A stretch of DNA of 64,000 nt, taken from Bacteroidota bacterium (GTDB taxonomy: Bacteria; Bacteroidota; Ignavibacteria; OLB7). A program made the position numbers and the translations under genes. Within the stretch, counting starts at the first letter, position 1. Every line of letters starts with the position of its first letter. A model generated the notes under the pieces. It did not search any database, was not told where the DNA came from, and worked only from the letters and a program-made list of their open reading frames with translations. Shown one piece after another: positions 45,059 to 51,843 of the stretch. The stretch lies in the NCBI GenBank assembly GCA_018266795.1, contig JAFDZV010000011.1, positions 116,129 through 180,128 of the forward strand, in the 5' to 3' direction.

Positions 45059-45904
45059 ATGTCCGTAACGACCGGCATCGGAACAGACAATGCAAAGACG
45101 ATCGTGGAGAACGAGCCATCGTTGCTCCCGGTCGAGAAATATCTCTGGGGCTACATGTACGATCTGGCCCGCGAGTACATGATTCCCTATCTCGAGTCGA
45201 AGAACGTACGGATAACCGGCGCGTCCGTCATCGAGATCGGCTGCGCCGAAGGGGGGAACCTCTGCGCGATGGCTGCTCACGGTGCGCGGGAACTTGCCGG
45301 AACGGATATCGCCGAGGATCGCCTGGCCACGGCCTCCCGCATTGCCGACATTCTCGGGATGCCGATCTCCTACAGCACGCACGACATCATCGGCCAGGAA
45401 CCGATGCCCGAATGGTTTGGCAGGTTCGACGTGGCCTTCCTTCGCGATGTGATCGAGCATCTGGATGATGCAACGATCGCGCTCCGTAATATCCGCAAGG
45501 TGTTGAAACCCGGAGGCGCGCTCTACGTCACCTTCCCCCCCTACTACTCTCCCTTCGGCGGCCATCAGCATCTGCTGCACACCTGGCCCGGACGAATACC
45601 GTTCATGCATCTGCTGCCGCGGCCGCTCTTCGAAGCGATGATCGCCTCCTCGAAGAGCGAGATCGACAAAGTGGAGGTGCGGCGGCTGCGGCGTATCCGG
45701 ATGACCACGTCGAAGATGCGCGCGGCGGCGGGCGATGCCGGCTTCACGATTACGGACGAGCGGCTCTTCGCAATCCGCCCGGTCTTCAAGATGAAGTTCG
45801 GACTGCATCCAATCGGCGCGAACTTTCTGAAGCCGATCCCCGGACTTCGCGACATGTTCGCGCTGGAGGCAGGCTATCTCCTGAAGAACAACAGTGAAGC
45901 GTAG
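45059..45904 (+). CDS. SAM-dependent methyltransferase (class I)
   Basis: A 281-residue methyltransferase of the type used on lipids, quinones or small molecules. Motif I VIEIGCAEGGNLCAMAA binds SAM; motif II FDVAFLRDVIEHL and motif III LRNIRKVLKPGGALYV follow. An insert around residues 165-215 (HQHLLHTWPGR; RPLFEAMIASS) is lineage-typical. Substrate unknown. The next gene starts at a GTG 11 bp inside its end, so both are translationally coupled. Confidence 0.88.
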   Translation: MSVTTGIGTDNAKTIVENEPSLLPVEKYLWGYMYDLAREYMIPYLESKNVRITGASVIEIGCAEGGNLCAMAAHGARELAGTDIAEDRLATASRIADILGMPISYSTHDIIGQEPMPEWFGRFDVAFLRDVIEHLDDATIALRNIRKVLKPGGALYVTFPPYYSPFGGHQHLLHTWPGRIPFMHLLPRPLFEAMIASSKSEIDKVEVRRLRRIRMTTSKMRAAAGDAGFTITDERLFAIRPVFKMKFGLHPIGANFLKPIPGLRDMFALEAGYLLKNNSEA

Positions 45905-46808
45905 CGCCGCGTTCGCGGCTGCCCTGCTGCTGCTCCCGGCAGCCGTTCAGGGAGTGGGACATTTCTGCCTTGCCGGCCGACCGGTCCCACCCGGCAATCA
46001 CGCCTCGCAGGCCGTACATCCTGCCGCGGCGGTTCGCCCGATACCGGCAGGCACGGAATCGAAACCTCCACGCGCAGTCTCGGAAGAGATCGATCTTGCT
46101 CCGCTGTTCGAGCGGCACAACGTGACCGGATGCATGGCGTTGTACAACCTGAACGCCGGACGCTCCGCACGATACAACGCCAGGCGTTGCGCAACGCGTT
46201 TCCTTCCCGCCTCCACATTCAAGATCTTCAACTCCCTCGTGGCGCTCGAGACCGGCTCCATTGCGGACGAGCATACGGTGATCCGCTGGGACAGTGTGGA
46301 CCGCCACAACCCGGGCTGGAACCAGGACCTGGATATGCAGACGGCGTTCAGACGTTCGGCAGTCTGGTTCTATCAGGAGCTTGCGCGCCGCGCCGGCGAG
46401 ACCAGGATGAAACGGTTCATCGTGCAGGAGGGATACGGCAACCGGGACATCTCCGGCGGCATCGACCAGTTCTGGCTTACCGGCAGGCTGCGCATCTCGG
46501 CGGACGAACAGATCGCGTTTCTGCGCAAGCTCTACCTGCACCGGCTGGCCTCGTTCTCGGAACGAACCATGTCCATCGTCAACGCCATCATGTTGATGGA
46601 GGATACGCTTGGATACCGGCTGCGATGGAAGACCGGATGGGGCACGCAGAAGGGCCGGGAGATCGGCTGGGTGGTTGGATACATGGAGAAGGATGGGAAC
46701 GTATGGTTCTTCGCGTTGAACCTCGAGAGCCGCGACCCGAAGATCGACATGCCCGCAGTGCGCATGGACATTCTGCGAAGCGCGCTCAGGCAGTTGAAGT
46801 TGTTGTAG
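45894..46808 (+). CDS. Class D beta-lactamase family protein (OXA-like)
   Basis: A 304-residue periplasmic serine hydrolase. GTG start at 45894 is followed by a signal peptide (FAAALLLLPAAVQGVGHFC). Catalytic motifs: Ser107-Thr-Phe-Lys110 (PASTFKIFNS), Ser155-Ala-Val157 (SAVWFY), YGN at 181-183, FWLTG at 193-197 and Lys246-Thr-Gly-Trp (WKTGWG). All match class D enzymes, where the lysine is carboxylated. It may hydrolyse beta-lactams or be a peptidoglycan-related serine enzyme. It overlaps the methyltransferase gene by 11 bp. Confidence 0.92.
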   Translation: MKRSAAFAAALLLLPAAVQGVGHFCLAGRPVPPGNHASQAVHPAAAVRPIPAGTESKPPRAVSEEIDLAPLFERHNVTGCMALYNLNAGRSARYNARRCATRFLPASTFKIFNSLVALETGSIADEHTVIRWDSVDRHNPGWNQDLDMQTAFRRSAVWFYQELARRAGETRMKRFIVQEGYGNRDISGGIDQFWLTGRLRISADEQIAFLRKLYLHRLASFSERTMSIVNAIMLMEDTLGYRLRWKTGWGTQKGREIGWVVGYMEKDGNVWFFALNLESRDPKIDMPAVRMDILRSALRQLKLL

Positions 46809-46849
46809 GGAATGGTTCCCGGGAAGGCATACAGTAACGTGAGTTCCGC

Positions 46850-47446
46850 ATGAGCACCCTTTCGGCATATGTGATGTACGCCTCGCTGGCAGGAGGATGG
46901 ATCGGCTTCGCACTCGCTTTCATCACCCGCCCGCGGCAGGGCCCTTCAGGGCCGGATGCGCGCAGAGCGCCGCGGGCAACCGTGGGCATCGCCCTGCAGA
47001 TGCTGGCCTTCGCGACGGTATGGACATTCAGGCGCAGGGCAACCACCCCGATACTCCCGGACGTTCCGCTGGTGGACATGATGGTCGCGCTCGTCGCGGC
47101 GGCACTGGCAGCAGGCTCCGTGGCGTTGATCATGTGGGCGATACGCCATCTCGGTCGGCAGTGGGCCGTGCGCGCCCGCCTGGTGGAGCAGCATGAGTTG
47201 ATTACATCCGGACCGTACGGAGTGGTGCGGCATCCGATCTATGCCGGCATGGGCGGGATGTTTCTGGTAACCGGACTGGTGGTGAGCCTCTGGTGGGCAC
47301 TCGGCGCGGGGCTGGCCCTGTTCGCAGTCGGCACGGCGATCCGCGTACGCGAGGAGGAGAAGCTGCTCGCGGAGTCGTTCGGCGATGCATTCGCACGCTA
47401 TCGCGCCAGCGTGCCGGCGGTGGTGCCGCGGCTGTTCAATCGATGA
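46850..47446 (+). CDS. Isoprenylcysteine carboxyl-methyltransferase (ICMT)-family membrane protein
   Basis: A 198-residue protein with four or five membrane helices. The signature GPYGVVRHPIYAGMGG and the tail RVREEEKLLAESFGDAFARY are typical of bacterial ICMT-like proteins, which methylate or otherwise modify small lipid-like molecules. It starts 41 bp after the beta-lactamase gene, in the same direction. Bacterial targets are mostly unknown. Confidence 0.85.
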   Translation: MSTLSAYVMYASLAGGWIGFALAFITRPRQGPSGPDARRAPRATVGIALQMLAFATVWTFRRRATTPILPDVPLVDMMVALVAAALAAGSVALIMWAIRHLGRQWAVRARLVEQHELITSGPYGVVRHPIYAGMGGMFLVTGLVVSLWWALGAGLALFAVGTAIRVREEEKLLAESFGDAFARYRASVPAVVPRLFNR

Positions 47447-47513
47447 AGCTCCCCAACGCTCGGGCAATCGGCGCCGGCATGCGAAGTGCACTCTGTTCCT
47501 TCGCGGCCACCGT

Positions 47514-47617
47514 GAGCTTCGAGCATGATCGCATAGTTTACTCCGCGATAACCATCCGGAGGGAAGGGCCTGCGTACAACTCAGGCCCAACTGGTACAAC
47601 TCAAGCCCAACGTGCGT
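47514..47617 (-). repeat. Dispersed repeat family C, copy 2
   Basis: Reverse complement begins CGCACGTTGGGCTTGAGTTG and continues through TCCGGATGGTTATCGCGGAG to AGCTC, matching 13371-13452. It has an internal duplication of the TTGGGC-TGAGTTGTAC unit. It lies between the ICMT-like gene and the exonuclease gene. Confidence 0.75.
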
Positions 47618-47647
47618 GCAGGGGAACGTGCTTCGCCTGCACGTGCT

Positions 47648-49351
47648 CTACTCCGTCCCCGTCTCGCGCCGCCACTGCTCCAGGCGAAGCGTGTAGAGCG
47701 CGCGATCCAGCACGCCCTCGATCGTGTCACCCGGATTCACGTAGGTGAGCGTGCTGCTCCCCCGCTGTTGGTGCAGGTAGACCGCGATGATTCGGATCTC
47801 GTCGATCTCCTCGCGCCGGCAGTGCTCCGGTGCCACGGCACCGCCGAAGTAATGCCGCTCCACCAGCGCGCGAATCTCCGCCTCCGGCGTCTCGTTCTTC
47901 ACGATCACCTGCGCAACCAGCCGTCCGAACCGAACGAGGAATATCTCCTGCTCGTCGCGAGCGGCGGCCGGCAGCACGATGATCACATTGTTGTTGTTCA
48001 CGGAGTCCGCGATCCGCTCCTCACGCTTGAAGATGCGGCGCAGATCCTCGATCCTGTTCCTCACCTCCGCCGCCTCCTCGAACTCCAGCGCCTCGGCGTG
48101 CCGGCTCATCCGCTGTTCCAGCACGGCCACGATGCCGCTCTCGCCGCCGGAGAGGAAGCTCCGCACGCGGTCCACCTCCGCGGCATACTCCACCGGCGAC
48201 TGGGCCCGGGCACACGGCGCGCCGCAGCGTTTGATCTGATGATAGAAGCACGGAACGATGCCTGCATCCGGCGTCAGCGTGCCGGAGCATTCGCGAAGCG
48301 CGAAGGCATGATTGATCGTATCGATCATCGCGTTCACGTCGCCGCGTGTGCGGAACGGGCCGTAGTACTCCGCGCCGTCCGGCTCGATCTCCATCGCCGT
48401 CTCCACGCGCGGGAACGGATCGTTGCGGTCCAGACGGATAAAGGCGTAGCGCCGGTAGCGCTTCTGCAGCGTGTTGTATTTGGGCTGCAGCTCCTTGATC
48501 AGCCGCGACTCCAACAGCAACGCGCCGAGTTCGGAGCCGGTCTCGTCGATCTCGATCTTCCGAACACGGCGAACCATCTCGGCGATCTTCTTCGTGTGGA
48601 TGGCGCCGATCCTGAAGTAACTGTTCACCCGCTCGCGCAGACTCTTCGCCTTTCCCACATAGAGGATCTGCCCGCGTGTATCCAGCATCCGGTAGACGCC
48701 GGGACGCGGCGGCATCGAACGGAGCGTGGGCTGAAGAGCCGTCACATGACGGGGCGGCTCCTTGAAGTTGTCCATCGTGCTGTACTGCACCGATAGGACG
48801 TCATCCACCGTCTCGCACTCGTGCTCGTCGGCAAGGATATCCAGCATCTCCATCAACGCCTTGGCTGTGGCCCGGGCATCTCCCATGGCGCGATGGCGCC
48901 CCTTGATCTTTATGCCGAAGTAGGCGGCCAGATGCTGCAGCGCCCAGCTCTTCTGCGGAGGCAGCACGCGGCGCGCAAGCCGCGCGGTACACAGCTTGGG
49001 CTGCCGCATCTCCTGAACGCCATGACGCCGGAACGATGCCTGCAGGAAGTTGAAGTCGAACATCACATTGTGGGCGGTGAAGATCCCCTCATCGGGCATC
49101 CACGAGCGGACGTCCGGAAACGCGCACTCCCCCTTCGGCGCGGAGAACACCATGGCATTGGTGATGCCGGTCATCTGCTGAATCGCCTGAGGGATGTGCT
49201 GCTCCGGATTCACCAGCATCGTATGCTCGCCAACGATCTCACGTCCGCGCACGAGCACACAGGCCACTTCCGTCACGCGGTTCCTCTCGGGGGAGAGGCC
49301 GGTGGTCTCCACATCGGTCACAATGAATGTTGCGTCGGCTAACGATAGCAT
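47648..49351 (-). CDS. DEDDh exonuclease fused to a UvrC-type GIY-YIG nuclease
   Basis: A 567-residue two-domain protein. Residues 1-180 are a DnaQ-like 3'-5' exonuclease (VTDVETTGLSPERNRVTEVA; TAHNVMFDFNFL; RHRAMGDARATAKAL, with the DEDDh acidic/His residues). Residues about 205-300 are a GIY-YIG domain (PPRPGVYRMLDTRGQILYVG) followed by a UvrC middle domain (ESRLIKELQPKYN; a UVR-like AEALEFEEAAEVRNRIEDLR). It lacks the UvrC C-terminal RNase H domain and resembles the Cho/UvrC-type fusion known in several phyla. Predicted DNA repair. The 49352 junction to the lipoprotein gene is a normal divergent spacer. Confidence 0.93.
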   Translation of the reverse strand: MLSLADATFIVTDVETTGLSPERNRVTEVACVLVRGREIVGEHTMLVNPEQHIPQAIQQMTGITNAMVFSAPKGECAFPDVRSWMPDEGIFTAHNVMFDFNFLQASFRRHGVQEMRQPKLCTARLARRVLPPQKSWALQHLAAYFGIKIKGRHRAMGDARATAKALMEMLDILADEHECETVDDVLSVQYSTMDNFKEPPRHVTALQPTLRSMPPRPGVYRMLDTRGQILYVGKAKSLRERVNSYFRIGAIHTKKIAEMVRRVRKIEIDETGSELGALLLESRLIKELQPKYNTLQKRYRRYAFIRLDRNDPFPRVETAMEIEPDGAEYYGPFRTRGDVNAMIDTINHAFALRECSGTLTPDAGIVPCFYHQIKRCGAPCARAQSPVEYAAEVDRVRSFLSGGESGIVAVLEQRMSRHAEALEFEEAAEVRNRIEDLRRIFKREERIADSVNNNNVIIVLPAAARDEQEIFLVRFGRLVAQVIVKNETPEAEIRALVERHYFGGAVAPEHCRREEIDEIRIIAVYLHQQRGSSTLTYVNPGDTIEGVLDRALYTLRLEQWRRETGTE

Positions 49352-49488
49352 CGTGCAAAAATAGCGCTTGGGCCGGCCACCTGCGCTCTTTCATATCTCG
49401 GGCCGGCCGCGATATCTTTACGCGCTTTGTAATCGGTTGAACAGCATCGTTTCAACTATCGAACACAAGAACGGGAGCAGTATATCCT

Positions 49489-50529
49489 ATGAAACGCAGC
49501 CTTCTGGCCCTTATCCCCCTCCTCGCGCTGTCGTCGATCATCGGCGGCTGTGGTGACAAGAAGGGCTCCGGCCCGGTTACCGCGAAGAGCTACGAGACGT
49601 ACAACGACGAGATCCTGAAGTTCTCGGTGCGCCATCCCGCGGAATGGGCAAAGGGCGTGCAGCCCGGAGTCGAGGCGGTCTTCTACTCTTCCACCTCAGT
49701 CGGCGACGGCTTTACCAGGTACGAACCGAAGGGGCAGAGAGGCGCGAAGGTGGATGTCGGCTCGATGCCCGGCGGCCAGGAGGCGATGAACAAGTCCATC
49801 GAGGACTTGAAGGCTCCGTTTACCGATCCCAATGTCTTCAAGGCGCCGGAGCAGACCACGCTGAACGGCATGCCTGCCACCAAGATCTCCTACAGCTTCG
49901 ATGTGGAGGACACGAAGTTCACAGCCGAACGTTTCTACGTGATGAAGGACAGCGTTGTCAGCTTCATCGAGACCGCAGTGATCGGCAACTACAATGATTA
50001 CACCGGCATCTTCGATACCGCTCGCGCGTCGTTCAAGCCGGGCGCCGTTGCGGCGCGCGCTGCAGCCTCGCACGACAGCACCGGCGCACGCAAGGACAGC
50101 GACCTCGTGGAGCCGCCGTCGGCCACGATGAAGGCGTTCGGCGGAAGCAACTTCAGCATCCAGTATCCTTCCAACTTCACTCCCGGAACGGCACGCGCCG
50201 GCGGCGCGATCGAGTCCAAGAACTTCAGCGGCGCACGCAACGACTCCTACTTCCAGATCGACGTGATCAGCGCCAAGGACATGACGCTGCAGGAGATCGT
50301 GGACCAGAACAAGAAGAGCTATGGCGGCCGCGCCGCTTCGGCTGCATCGGTGGGCAACCTGAAGGGCTTCGTCTTCAATTACAACGGCGGCAAGGATGTC
50401 TCCAGCCGCGCATATTTCGCGATGTCCAACGGCAAGCTGTACCGGATCACGATGAACTGGTTCCGGGCACAGCAGGAAAGCTACCTGCCTGCCTTCGAGA
50501 AGGCGCTCGCAACCTTCCAGGCAAAGTAG
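49489..50529 (+). CDS. Lipoprotein with two PsbP-like repeats
   Basis: A 346-residue lipoprotein (lipobox IIGGCGD, Cys21). Two related halves, residues about 37-185 (ILKFSVRHPAEWAKGVQPGV ... ERFYVMKDSVVSFIETA) and 208-346 (FSIQYPSNFTPGTARAGGAI ... RAYFAMSNGKLYRITMNWF), each look like the PsbP/DUF1795 fold. A Ser/Ala-rich linker joins them. Function unknown; such lipoproteins are common in the FCB group. It ends with a hairpin terminator and is convergent with the small RNA gene on the other strand. Confidence 0.82.
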   Translation: MKRSLLALIPLLALSSIIGGCGDKKGSGPVTAKSYETYNDEILKFSVRHPAEWAKGVQPGVEAVFYSSTSVGDGFTRYEPKGQRGAKVDVGSMPGGQEAMNKSIEDLKAPFTDPNVFKAPEQTTLNGMPATKISYSFDVEDTKFTAERFYVMKDSVVSFIETAVIGNYNDYTGIFDTARASFKPGAVAARAAASHDSTGARKDSDLVEPPSATMKAFGGSNFSIQYPSNFTPGTARAGGAIESKNFSGARNDSYFQIDVISAKDMTLQEIVDQNKKSYGGRAASAASVGNLKGFVFNYNGGKDVSSRAYFAMSNGKLYRITMNWFRAQQESYLPAFEKALATFQAK

Positions 50530-50556
50530 GCCCGGAACCGGACGGCGATAATCACG

Positions 50557-50590
50557 CGGCCCCGATGCCACACGGCGTCGGGGCCGTTTC
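50557..50590 (+). terminator. Rho-independent terminator of the lipoprotein gene
   Basis: CGGCCCCGATGCC (50557-50569) and GGCGTCGGGGCCG (50574-50586) pair with one G-T wobble, followed by TTTC. Confidence 0.75.
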
Positions 50591-50632
50591 ATATCCCGGT
50601 GTAATAGCGCTCGGCATGCCGGAAAAAGGAAT

Positions 50633-50660
50633 GGCCCCGGCCGTGTATCACGGCGGGGCC
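50633..50660 (-). terminator. Rho-independent terminator of the small transcript
   Basis: GGCCCCG...CCGTG and CACGG...GGGGCC form a strong stem with a 3-nt loop. On the minus strand it is followed by ATTCCTTTTTCC. Confidence 0.7.
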
Positions 50661-50692
50661 AAATTCCACTCGAGAGCTCCGGAACCTGTTGC

Positions 50693-50731
50693 TTAGCAGG
50701 CTGCGGAGGCTCCCATAAATGTATTGTTCAA
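50693..50731 (-). CDS. 12-residue micropeptide MNNTFMGASAAC
   Basis: A TTG start (read as Met) 7 nt after the GGAGG core of a 13-nt match to the complement of the 16S rRNA 3' tail. Twelve codons follow, ending in Cys, then TAA. The stop codon lies in the loop of a stem formed by GAGC/GCTC, TCCG/CGGA and CCTG/CAGG arms. The spacing, the strong ribosome site and the following terminator make a real ORF likely. An internal ATG would give only MGASAAC. I do not recognise the peptide; a peptide signal, metallophore precursor or a ribosome-sequestering mini-ORF are possibilities. Confidence 0.5.
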   Translation of the reverse strand: MNNTFMGASAAC

Positions 50732-50732
50732 G

Positions 50733-50746
50733 GGATCACCTCCTTA
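50733..50746 (-). promoter_or_regulatory. Near-perfect extended Shine-Dalgarno sequence
   Basis: TAAGGAGGTGATCC on the minus strand is the complement of the conserved 16S rRNA 3' end GGATCACCTCCTTA. Most genes in this window have weak or no such motif, so it is exceptional. Confidence 0.75.
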
Positions 50747-50972
50747 GTCAGGGCACCAACAAACGCACCGGATAATTCCCTGGATAACCATCCGGTGCAG
50801 CGTGAGTTGCGCGTGGCAATATACGCCCGAATTGCGCTTCTCCAAGAACCAAATTCACTTCACCCGGCAATTCGAAGCGCGCTCCCCGGCGCTGCGCAGA
50901 TACGGCCGGCGCTTGCCTCTGCCCGGGACGATCGTTAGGTTGGGTGCTCCTCCCTTCCCGCACCCCGACGCC

Positions 50973-51722
50973 ATGAACGCACAGCCCTTTCTTCACCGGC
51001 TTCGCGAGGACTTCCTGCATCTGATCGCTCCGGCGCTCTGCCCCGGATGCGATGAACCGCTGGGGCCGGAGGAGCGCGAGTACTGCCGCACCTGCCGGAC
51101 ATCGTTGGAGCCCGCACCCTACCCCCGTGAGATTCTGGCGGAGATCGCAACGCACTTCCCGCCGGAGGAGCTGGCGATCGAGGCAATCGGCGCATTGTAT
51201 AACTATGCGCCGGAAAGCGGCGCGCGCAACCTGGTGCACGCGCTGAAGTATCAGGGATGCTACGGGCTCGGCGTTGCCATGGGAGGCGAACTGGGAAGAG
51301 CGTTGAGGATGTTCACGGCGTTCGACGATGTGGAGATTGTTGCGCCGGTGCCGCTGCATCGGGCGAAGATGCGGGAGCGGGGCTACAACCAGGCGCAGGC
51401 GATCGCCGAGGGCGTAGTGAAGGCGATGCACGGAACGCGCCTGGCGCATCTGCTGGAACGAACGCGGCACACTACCAGCCAGACGCTGCTGGATGCGGCG
51501 GGACGCCGCCGCAATGTTCGCGAAGCGTTTCGCAGAACGGCCTTCAGCCTGGAGGGCGCCTGCGTGCTCCTGTGCGATGACGTCTGCACAACCGGCGCCA
51601 CACTCAACGCCTGCGCCGAACGCCTTCTCGTCTCCGGAGCCCGGCGCGTTGTTGCCGCAACGCTTGCCAAGGATCCGTTGAACGCAACACGACCGGACGT
51701 ACGAGTGGTGCTCGGGGGGTAA
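50973..51722 (+). CDS. comF: ComF-family phosphoribosyltransferase-like protein
   Basis: A 249-residue protein of the ComF family, needed in many bacteria for transformation. N-terminal zinc-ribbon CPGCDEPLG ... YCRTCRTSL, then a phosphoribosyltransferase domain with APVPLHRAKMRERGYNQAQA and the PRPP loop VLLCDDVCTTGATLNACAER. The ATG 50973 is used; the upstream open frame (from 50802) is unrelated. Together with ComEC in the same window it suggests natural competence machinery. Confidence 0.93.
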   Translation: MNAQPFLHRLREDFLHLIAPALCPGCDEPLGPEEREYCRTCRTSLEPAPYPREILAEIATHFPPEELAIEAIGALYNYAPESGARNLVHALKYQGCYGLGVAMGGELGRALRMFTAFDDVEIVAPVPLHRAKMRERGYNQAQAIAEGVVKAMHGTRLAHLLERTRHTTSQTLLDAAGRRRNVREAFRRTAFSLEGACVLLCDDVCTTGATLNACAERLLVSGARRVVAATLAKDPLNATRPDVRVVLGG

Positions 51723-51734
51723 TGCTCGGGAATT

Positions 51735-51829
51735 TGTTCTTGGTTCGTAGGGCTTGGTTCTCAGTTCTTTGTGCTCAGTGATTGGGAACAAGCGCCAAGA
51801 ACCAAGAACCAAATACCAAGAACCAACTG
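51735..51829. repeat. Inverted-repeat spacer of GGTTCTTGG / CCAAGAACC words
   Basis: The 121-bp space between comF and recG (convergent) has TTGTTCTTGGTTC and GGCTTGGTTCTCAGTTC on the left and CCAAGAACCAAGAACC, TACCAAGAACCAA on the right. It can fold into a long imperfect hairpin. A related version is near 56243-56350. Confidence 0.65.
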
Positions 51830-51843
51830 CCGAGCCGGGCGCA

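Larger units (their letters stand above)
50620..50811 (-). ncRNA. Small transcript encoding a 12-residue peptide
   Basis: On the minus strand: a promoter-like TTGGAG-16-TATATT (50840-50845 and 50818-50823), a leader hairpin (GCACCGGAT/ATCCGGTGC, 50765-50798), the Shine-Dalgarno AAGGAGGTGATCC (50733-50745), a 7-nt gap, a 13-codon ORF, a second stem around the ORF end, and a terminator (50633-50660 stem, then CCTTTTTCC). The layout is a complete unit of about 190 nt. No downstream gene lies in this direction (the next is convergent), so it is not an attenuator leader. Function is unknown. Confidence 0.6.

Noticed and set aside
50733-50746. GGATCACCTCCTTA on the plus strand as the 3' end of a 16S rRNA gene
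   Set aside because: The conserved helix-45 sequence that must precede it is absent, and no other rRNA sequence is near. Read on the minus strand it is a Shine-Dalgarno sequence with correct spacing to an ORF.
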